Shown here in pieces: positions 55,886-64,000 of a DNA stretch of 64,000 nt. This stretch comes from Bedellia somnulentella. Its lineage: Eukaryota > Arthropoda > Insecta > Lepidoptera > Bedelliidae. Position numbers and translations under genes: made by a program. Position 1 is the first letter of the stretch. Every line of letters starts with the position of its first letter. The notes below the pieces were generated by a model that was given only the letters and a program-made list of their open reading frames with translations, did no database searches and was not told where the DNA came from. The DNA is taken from assembly GCA_963576735.1 (NCBI GenBank), contig OY755178.1, positions 6,448,001 to 6,512,000 on the forward strand, given 5' to 3'.

Positions 55886-56774
55886 ATTAATTTTAGGATG
55901 AGGATCGTGACTGTTTTATGTTTCAAAGACGCAATCTAGAGAATTACGGTACTATAACTAGTTTTAAAAGCGTAATAAAACTGATGAAAGGCTAGTACCT
56001 TAAACCATTTACTGTTGGTTGTGTAGTTGTTAGTTATAAATTACTGGATAAGACATTAATATAGAGTTCCCACCTCATCTGGCATTAGAATAATTAATGC
56101 GATATCTATAAAAAATATTATTAATCCAGCACTCAAGTTGCAAGATTATAACTCATAACTTGACGCACTATCTTTTAAGAGCGTCTCGTATGACATCTTA
56201 GAAGATGATATTCAATGAAATTCTTAGATGCCGAATTTGTAACTTAGCAAACGTATTTTAATTAACAGTTGTGTCACCACACCACTCATCGGAAAATGAA
56301 CAAATGTTATTAAGTTTTATACCGCGATCATCAATCACAGCTATGAACAGGATTGAGGATGCGTCAAAAAAGCCTTATGTCTAAATTATAAGGAATAAAA
56401 ATTTATGTTTAAAATGCGCAAGAGGACCTATTGTTGATATCGCACTAAGTTTCGATTGATATAATCTGCCCAACCTATCAAAATTTAAGGGTGTGAATAA
56501 GTACAATTATGTATGTTAATAAGGCATAATTTACATATAAAACTCTCTCAGTACACTTTACTCTTATGAGCCATAAATATACAAAGTCAGGAGAGCTTCT
56601 TTCGCCCTCTAACGGAGAAACATAGCGTACAATGTAAATATATTGACTAAATATTCTCGAATATGTATGAAACTTTGTCCATTACAAAATACCCACCATG
56701 TAATATATATTTATATGACAATGGCATTTTCAATTTATTTGAATCTATTTAACCATGATATGATATGATATTTA
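55886..56774. other. No recognised feature
   Basis: AT-rich; nothing recognised. Confidence 0.4.
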
Positions 56775-57146
56775 AGCAGCCGTGATAGCCCAGTGGGTAG
56801 AACACTTGGTTATCGTGCAAACGACTAGTGTTCAAATCCTGGGTCGGGCCTACACCAATTTGTCTTTTCTAAAGACATATGTGTGGTTAATTTATCATGG
56901 TTGTTATCGGTGAGGGAAAACATCGTGAGGAAACCCACATGGCTGAGTTGTACTTAGTCATGTGACAGTGTATTCGTACAAAACGGCGATAGGCTTGCCC
57001 CCTATCACGTGAGTACACTGTCCATGCAAAACATGGGTACTCTGAACACCAGGTGACAAAGTCACGTGATTTTCAGAAGTATTAGTACCTCTGCCAACCC
57101 CTTCGGGGATATTCGGCGTGAACGTTTATGTTATGTTATATGTTAT
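56775..57146 (+). repeat. SINE family B, full length
   Basis: Near-identical to 54968-55350 by eye, including the head; ends in atgtt repeats that run into the next copy. Confidence 0.9.
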
Positions 57147-57500
57147 GTTAACCATGATAGCTCAGTTGGTAGAACATATCGCTTATCGTGCAGACGATGA
57201 GGTTCAAATCCCGGGTCGGGCCTACACCAATTTATCTTTCGCGCTTAATTTATCATGGTTGTTAACGGTGATAAAAAACATCGTGAGGAAACTCACATGG
57301 AGTTGTACTTAGTCATGTGGCAGTGTATTCGTGCAAAGTGGAGAGATATGCCTGCCCCCTATCACGTGAGTACACTGTCCAAACAAAACGTGAGTACTCT
57401 AAACAGCAGGTGACAATGTCACGTGATGTTCAGAAGTATAAGTACCTCTGCCAACCCCTTCGGGGATATGCAGCATGCACGTTGGAGATTGAGTTGTATC
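57147..57500 (+). repeat. SINE family B, tandem neighbour, diverged
   Basis: Head 'accatgatagctcagttgg' begins inside the tail of the previous copy; the body is shortened near 57240. Confidence 0.88.
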
Positions 57501-57559
57501 TTTTGAAACTTTGTCAAGTGAACATCATGTAAAACAAATTCAACACTTTTGAACCCAAT

Positions 57560-57612
57560 ATACTTACGGCATTACTTCCCATTTGGGTAAGTACAGACTA
57601 TTGATATATCTT
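57560..57612 (-). mobile_element. RTE 3'-end fragment
   Basis: 'cttacggcattacttcccat' and 'tacagactattgat' are RTE 3' landmarks inverted. Confidence 0.55.
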
Positions 57613-57631
57613 ATTTTATCTTATCTAGCTG

Positions 57632-57835
57632 TGCAGTGGTAAAGAATAGCACTATCCCATTTCTTCCCGTGGGTGTTCGTAAAAGGCGACTAAGGAAAAT
57701 TGGGATTTTTAAGTGATTTTTGGGTAATGCGTTTAGACACACATCATCAACAACGTTAATTTTACAATCTCCACTCAAAATTTCTTATTCTATTCTTATT
57801 CTATTCTTATTCGTGAGTATACATGTGTATGTAAA
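57632..57835 (+). repeat. SINE family A with ATTCT-repeat replacement
   Basis: Head and 'gtaaaaggcgactaagg' present; the 3' half is replaced by ttattctattc repeats before 'cgtgagtatacatg'. Confidence 0.75.
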
Positions 57836-58424
57836 TAGAAGTCGAAGAATTAAAAAAATAAAAAAAGCAATTAATATGCAAGATATTACTAAGATAAAGT
57901 ACTTTTCATTCTAAAATCAAAAGCCTTTTGAACCTCTGAACCTCGGACCTTGTTAAAGAATACAATCGAAAAATAAGTAATTATAGTGCATTCATTATTT
58001 GCGCTAATTAGAGACAATACAAGCGTCTCCTTTGAGTGATAGCAGAAAGGCCGAACAGCTTTCTAATCTGAAGCCACGTTTAGCTAATTAATCAGAGTCG
58101 TTCGAGTTACAGTAATCCAATTAGTAAAGGAAAATAATTCCTTTTTTCTATGTTGTCCCTTAAGGTTGGATTATACATCTTTTTGTTTTGTTACAAACAA
58201 AGCGGATTTTCTTCGTTTGTGGTGAAACTATTGTTATTTTAGTCGTATTATATTTTGTTTTTTCTTGCGAATTGAAAAGAAGTTTTTCATATAAAGACGA
58301 TTATCAGCGATATCTACATTATAGGAGTTTTTTCTTATCACCTTAACAAAAATAAACTATACAAATAACATAAATAATATTTACAAACGTACATGCTATA
58401 ACACATATACTTACTTATACTCAC
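57836..58424. other. No recognised feature
   Basis: AT-rich; nothing recognised. Confidence 0.4.
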
Positions 58425-58505
58425 GCCCGTTGTTCCTATTGGGGTAGGCAAAGACTATTGATCGCCACTTTGTACGATCCTGACAAATCTCTCTTGCTTC
58501 TGTCA
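58425..58505 (-). mobile_element. RTE 3'-end fragment
   Basis: 'actcacgcccgttgttccta', 'ttggggtaggca' and 'cgatcctgacaaatctctc' inverted. Confidence 0.75.
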
Positions 58506-58794
58506 CAATCATTATTCTTCTTACTATTATTATTATTTCTAACTTAATAACACAGATTAATTAATGTTTCCAAAACGAATAAGTCCATTAATTCAACTAT
58601 TCGGATAAAATTGGTCGCTTCATTGATTTATACCGATTGTTAATTGAAAAATCAGCAAGGTTATGATAGTAGATTCTAGATATATCTATAGAGTTTCTAG
58701 AAGAGATTGCTTATTGTGATAAGATTGCTTAGTATACTTGATAGTAAAGCCAAATTCTTTGTAAATATATTTTTTTAATGAACAATAAAGATAG

Positions 58795-58985
58795 ATCGCC
58801 CGGCTTCGTATCGGTAATTTAGAAAAAATATAGATTTTTCTTTTGAAAGTCGTAGGTCAACATAAATCTTATCTCCTTTTCCTGGTTCTAAGCTATTTCC
58901 CCACCAATTTTCAGCCAAATCAGTTCGGCCGTTCCTGAGTTAAAAAATAGTGTAACTAACACAAGTTTCTTTTATTCAAATAGAT
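58795..58985 (+). repeat. Dispersed repeat family I, copy 2
   Basis: 'gatcgcccggcttcgtatcg', 'ccttttcctggttctaagc' and 'agtgtaactaacac' as in copy 1. Confidence 0.65.
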
Positions 58986-59154
58986 TTGAAAAGAGCGCTG
59001 ACAAACTTATTGGTTCCCAGGAATTTCGCTAGAAATTAATAACAAGCACGATACTTTTACATGCAAACTAGTCAAGTTTATGATCAAATTTGCGCGAAAA
59101 AGCGACTATAACTAAAATACAATCACCAATTCAAATACAATTCCTTTGAACGTA

Positions 59155-59240
59155 ACTCGATATTCTGTCACCTGTTCAGATGACCCAATTTTTGCTTGGA
59201 CAGTGTATTCACGATATAGGGATGGACGCCTTCTACCACT
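59155..59240 (-). repeat. SINE family B fragment
   Basis: 'tttgcttggacagtgtattc' with decayed flanks. Confidence 0.5.
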
Positions 59241-59264
59241 TTTCACATAACTTAGTGCTTGCCG

Positions 59265-59440
59265 TGTAGTTCCGGCTTATAATATCGTTACCCCTTTCTA
59301 CCTGTATGAACAATTTGTCAGTTTCCCACTTCTCGTGTACAGGTGTGTCGTAAGAGGCGACTAAGGGTATGGGGCTTTTTTAAGTGGATTCCTCTGGCTA
59401 CCCCTTTTTCGGATTTATGGCCGTGAGTATAAGTATGCAT
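59265..59440 (+). repeat. SINE family A, internally deleted
   Basis: Head 'gccgtgtagttccggcttat', 'cgtaagaggcgactaaggg', then straight to 'ctctggctaccccttttt'. Confidence 0.8.
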
Positions 59441-59549
59441 AGCCAACTACATTTAAACATATTAAAGACCATGTGATAAGTTTTATACGAAACAAAACAA
59501 GCCTAAGATAGATACTTTGCATACACATATGTGTTAATTTACTAGTCAA

Positions 59550-59830
59550 TTCTCACGCCCTTGTTCCCATTGGGGTAGGCAGATATCGAGTGTGCAAACT
59601 TGCGGCTCAGGGAGAACTAATATCAGCCTATATCTAGCAAACCCATTCACACAGTATCAATGGATGTCGTGTGAATTATGACACAATTATGGCTCTATAA
59701 AACGCAGTTCCCTTATTAACTCTCCTTTCAATACCTTCCTCACATTTTCCAACCCCAGGAAACAAGCTTCCCAGATATACAACCTCTTTCACTTGTTCCA
59801 CTTTGTTACCGCCTATTATAATAATAATAA
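59550..59830 (-). mobile_element. RTE 3' end containing the satellite-like unit
   Basis: Reading the minus strand, the unit sequence runs into 'ctgcctaccccaatgggaac', an RTE 3' end. This shows the source of the tandem array at 60283-61878. Confidence 0.7.
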
Positions 59831-59994
59831 TAATGTTTATTTCTCAAAATTGTACAGTTACAGATTATACACACACATAGACACTAAGAAGGGCTTGTGT
59901 CGTGGGCAATAATATTTACTTTTACAAATTGTTACAATTGAATTAGATATTTCATTTCAATATTTATAATTAAAACTATAACAAAAAATATAAT

Positions 59995-59995
59995 A

Positions 59996-60026
<31 letters not shown>

Positions 60027-60045
60027 CAGTGTGTGTGTAAAAATT
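59995..60045 (+). repeat. (TG)n microsatellite
   Basis: About 20 TG units with one interruption; a (TAA)n run lies at 59817-59835. Confidence 0.9.
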
Positions 60046-60282
60046 ATAATCTTACATTCTGTCATACTCACCTCTCTCTCAAGAACTATTGTGATGGGTT
60101 TGTTACACATTTACACCCTCATTCCCTTTCTTTCAAATTGTTTTTTAGGCCCCGATATTCTAATGATAGTATTTAGTAGCGTTGGTTATCTTAATTCCCC
60201 TAATGTCTCTTACTGCCACAATATCTATGACGTTCATAACCTGACAAAACTGCACATCAAATTATTTTAACTACCTTACAAT

Positions 60283-61878
60283 TATTTAATACCCGCAGCC
60301 ACTAGTCGTCTACTGCATACGCTATTGAAGCGAACCGCAGCAGTCTCATATTTCTGGTTCAAATGACGAGAATAGCCTAGTCTAGTTTCGTCTAGTGCCA
60401 TCACATCGAGTGTGCAAACGTGCGGCTCAGAGAAAACTGATATCAGCCTGTATCCACGAATAGCTATCTAGCAAAGTCATCTACACAGCACCAATGGATG
60501 CCGTGTGAATTGTGACACAATTCATATCAGACTTTTTGTGGCTATATTCACCGCATTTCCCCTTTTTATTATCTTTTCAATATCTTCCTCACATTGTTTG
60601 TCCCTAGAAAACATACTTCCCATAAAACATACTAGCTTCCCGTACAAACTTCTTTTCCCTGTTACAATTTGTTACCACCTATTTCTCATTCTGTCCTCTT
60701 TCCTCATAAATTATTTAAACTAATATACAATTATTTAAAACCCGCAGGCTCTACTCGAGTAATAGTACTCTATTGATGCAAACCGCAGCAGTCTCATATT
60801 CCTGGTTCAAATGACGAGAATAGCCTAGTCTAGTTTCGTCTAGTGCCATCACATCGAGTGTGCAAACGTGCGGCTCAGAGAAAACTGATATCAGCCTGTA
60901 TCCACGAATAGCTATCTAGCAAAGTCATCTACACAGCACCAATGGATGCCGTGTGAATTGTGACACAATTCATATCAGACTTTTTGTGGCTATATTCACC
61001 GCATTTCCCCTTTTTATTATCTTTTCAATATCTTCCTCACATTGTTTGTCCCTAGAAAACATACTTCCCATAAAACATACTAGCTTCCCGTACAAACTTC
61101 TTTTCCCTGTTACAATTTGTTACCACCTATTTCTCATTCTGTCCTCTTTCCTCATAAATTATTTAAACTAATATACAATTATTTAAAACCCGCAGGCTCT
61201 ACTCGAGTAATAGTACTCTATTGATGCAAACCGCAGCAGTCTCATATTCCTGGTTCAAATGACGAGAATAGCCTAGTCTAGTTTCGTCTAGTGCCATTAC
61301 ATCGAGTGTGCAAACGTGCGGCTCAGAGAAAACTGATATCAGCCTGTATCCACGAATAGCTATCTAGCAAAGTCATCTACACAGCACCAATGGATGCCGT
61401 GTGAATTGTGACACAATTCATATCAGACTTTTTGTGGCTATATTCACCGCATTTCCCCTTTTTATTATCTTTTCAATATCTTCCTCACATTGTTTGTCCC
61501 TAGAAAACATACTTCCCATAAAACATACTAGCTTCCCGTACAAACTTATTTTCCTTGTTGCAATTTGTTACCACCTATTTGTCATTCTGTCCTCTTTTCT
61601 CTGTTTCAAAATCTATTATTAAATCCATAAATTATTTAAACAAATATACAATTATTTAAAACCCGCAGGCTCTACTCGAGTAATAGTACTCTATTGAAGC
61701 AAACCGCAGTAGTCTAATATTCCTGGCTCCAATGACGAGAGTAGCCTAGTCTAGTGCCATCAACATCGAGTGAGCAAACGTGCGGCTCAGAGAGAACTGA
61801 TATCAGCCTGTATCTACAAATAGCTATCTAGCAAAGCCATTTACACAGCACCAATGGATGCCGTGTGAATTGTGACAC
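60283..61878. repeat. 448-bp tandem repeat, about 3.5 units
   Basis: The anchor acatcgagtgtgcaaacg occurs at 60403, 60851, 61299 and, with one change, 61763 (spacing 448, 448, 464). The first units are near-identical; the last carries an inserted patch near 61598-61625. Homologous to the RTE 3' region at 59580-59830. Confidence 0.93.
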
Positions 61879-62346
61879 TTGGCCTTCTCTGAGAATGTTA
61901 TCGGAGATATTAGTCGGTATTGGTAGAATATAATTAAGTTTGGTTGGCCGAGGCATGTAATTTATTATTTATGTCTTGGGTGTTTGGAGAATTGTTTGGT
62001 GTTTATATGGGTAAGTTACAAATAATGAAATGAGTGTTCATTATTGATGCTAAGTATTGTAAAAAAAATGTACAAAATATATATTCGTTGCACATAACTT
62101 TTAACACAGACAAATAATCATAAAAAATACAATAAAAGCCAAAAATTATACCATTTGTAAAAAATATCAGGCAGCGGATGCTTTTGCTTATTCGTTGTTT
62201 TGTTGTGAAGTAAGAAAGACCTCACAACATTTAACATTGATCTGAAAATGCTAATGATACACATTTGGTGGAAGAGATGATGTATTCCAGGTGCTTCTCT
62301 AAAGTGATTTGAAATAGTATTTTCTAAGACTTTCACGATTGCACAT
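61879..62346. other. No recognised feature
   Basis: AT-rich; nothing recognised. Confidence 0.4.
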
Positions 62347-62507
62347 TATAATTAAAACAACTTTTGACTTTCGGATATTTTAATCGCGTGTTATTACATG
62401 GTTTTTTAAAGCCCGACGTTTCGAAAACTTTTCAGTTATCATGGTCACGGGATATGTAATAACACGCGATTAAAATATCCGAAAGTCAAAAGTTGTTTTA
62501 ATTATAT
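62347..62507. mobile_element. ~160-bp MITE with ~50-bp TIRs
   Basis: 62347-62400 is inverted at about 62455-62507. The centre has 'cccgacgtttcgaaaac' and 'atggtcacggg'. No coding capacity. Confidence 0.85.
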
Positions 62508-63044
62508 TATAAACATTTGAAATGTTTTTTTAGTAGCTATTAAGTATATCGTGATTGTTTTCTCTGAGAAGTAACATTGTGCTAGAGAAAATTGACACAG
62601 TAATTATCTATAATACTCCTATGACATACAATAACATCAATGTATAATTGTAATAAAATTACTCATCCAACTTCCGTGAAGCAAAATCGATACAACACGT
62701 ATTAAGGAGCACGTCAATAAATAAATGTATTTTACAATGTCATCAGAGAATTCACTAAAGTCGACTGCCGACAGCCATTGATTGATAACAGAGCACACAC
62801 ACATGCACAATACCAACAACACCTCTGTCGCCACGCCAGTGTTGCTAACTTTTACATAGCTTTCGACAGCGCTGTATAACCACTTTCAGCAACAATCTTA
62901 AACGTCATTATGAATGAGACTTTTTAATGCGTTATTTCTCATACTGCATCAATTGTCGCTTCTGTTATGAAGGATTAATTGTTAGTGTTAGACGATATTC
63001 ATACTTTAACAAAACTGTGTCGTTATACAATTTTAAGCACAAAC
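62508..63044. other. No recognised feature
   Basis: AT-rich. A minus-strand open frame (62637-62834) starts with GTG and has no recognised domain. Confidence 0.35.
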
Positions 63045-63273
63045 ATACATACATATACTCACGGCTGTAAATCCCGAGAAGGGGTAGCCAGAGCTAAGGA
63101 ATTAGAAACCTCAGCCACTTTTGGAAAGTTAAGTGGGGTAAAGATAGTAAAATAAAGGTTATTGGTGATGGGTCTCTAACCGCATCGCCCAAAAATCCCT
63201 TGAAAGCCCCAATACCGTTAGTCGCCTCTTACGTACACCCACCGGAAGAAATGGGGTAGTGCTATTCTAAGCC
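63045..63273 (-). repeat. SINE family A, near full length
   Basis: Minus strand; tail (tacata)n at the left; the head is cut at 'gctattctaagcct'. Confidence 0.88.
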
Positions 63274-63661
63274 TAAGTATGTGAAAATATTCTTGTCCGT
63301 ATTTTATAATTTCTTCATAGCACATACCATTCAAGGCTATAATACCCAAAAACAAGTCTTTCGAATCAAAAACTATTTAGTAGCTTCGGGACAACATCAG
63401 CTCCAACAACATCCTGCAAGCTATTGCGGATAGGGTGGATTCACCTTATACAGTATATGGCATTGTATTAATCTTCAATGTTAATATAATAGTTAGGTAA
63501 AAGTAGTATTAAGTATTTTTTTAAGGTGTCTTACATAGTTGATAAGTCTTGTTACTAACAATATGAGCCCTGTTGCTTTGAATAAAGATTTATTATATTA
63601 TTGAGAAGTAAAATATATTTTATATAGTATATAGTAGTAGTATATAGTATAGTATATAGTA

Positions 63662-63745
63662 GTTAGTGATGGGTTTCCAAGTTCATCGCCTAAAAATCAG
63701 TTGAAATACCCCGTAACTAATCCTATCCTGGAGTCCTATACTTTA
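63662..63745 (-). repeat. SINE family A fragment
   Basis: 'gtgatgggtttccaagttca' and 'cgcctaaaaatcagttgaaa' match the body. Confidence 0.55.
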
Positions 63746-64000
63746 TGGAGTTTATGGCAATTGGATAATGTAAGGAATTACTTTTTAACCAAAAAAAATA
63801 ATTCTACAATACCTATTAAACTTAGATATTTTTACAAGAAGCGCTGTATTCATAGAGCAAAAGCGCTGCATACAGCGCCAAACAAACCAAATGGCACTGC
63901 CACTCACACAGCAAACAGGGTCATATATCTCTGTCTCAATAGCTCGCAGGTAGATTGTGATTATATTTGGTTTTTATTTCACGGGCTTGATTTAATTGAG

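Noticed and set aside
60283..61878. CRISPR-like array from regular spacing
   Set aside because: The 448-bp units are repeated end to end with no spacers, and this is eukaryotic DNA.
62637..62834. Hydrophobic minus-strand frame resembling a signal peptide
   Set aside because: Starts with GTG rather than ATG; no splice or domain support.

Overview
The window looks like lepidopteran (moth or butterfly) nuclear DNA. It is AT-rich and has one intron-bearing host gene. Nearly everything else is transposable-element sequence: RTE-tailed and tRNA-derived SINEs, jockey/CR1-type LINE 3' ends that finish in ATTCT or AAAT repeats, a BEL/Pao retrotransposon with a tRNA-Arg primer site, and MITEs. The order is inferred from repeat character, not from a marker gene.

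Layout. 1-3590 is a non-LTR retrotransposon: the tail of ORF1 (esterase-like) followed by an intact endonuclease-reverse transcriptase ORF2. The two ORFs overlap in the -1 frame at a correctly phased TTTAAAC heptamer, with a long stem downstream. 6588-11995 is a chaoptin-like leucine-rich-repeat cell-surface gene. Four exons are visible, with an LRR C-terminal cap and a GPI-type tail; the 5' exons were not found. 12-34 kb is gene-poor and carries many SINE copies, LINE tails, a foldback tRNA-SINE and a 1,045-bp TIR transposon with a small ORF. 34.9-40.1 kb may be a degraded THAP/P-like DNA transposon containing a broken THAP-transposase fusion on the minus strand. 41164-49970 is a tandem BEL/Pao array (LTR-internal-LTR-internal-LTR, period 4,308 bp). 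Both units encode the same gag-RNase H-integrase fusion and lack protease and reverse transcriptase. 50-64 kb holds more SINEs, hairpins, RTE remnants, a 448-bp tandem repeat derived from an RTE 3' end, and a MITE.

How the parts relate. The LRR gene is the only convincing host gene. Its first visible intron carries two family-A SINEs. Family A (about 29 pieces) ends in the same 'ccgtgagtatatgtatg' type tail as the RTE fragments here, so an RTE-type LINE probably mobilised it. Many copies have 10-22 bp target-site duplications (TSDs). The BEL units have no reverse transcriptase, so any mobility would need a full-length partner elsewhere. All coordinates, motif matches and TSDs were read by eye; family names rest on motifs and have not been searched against databases.
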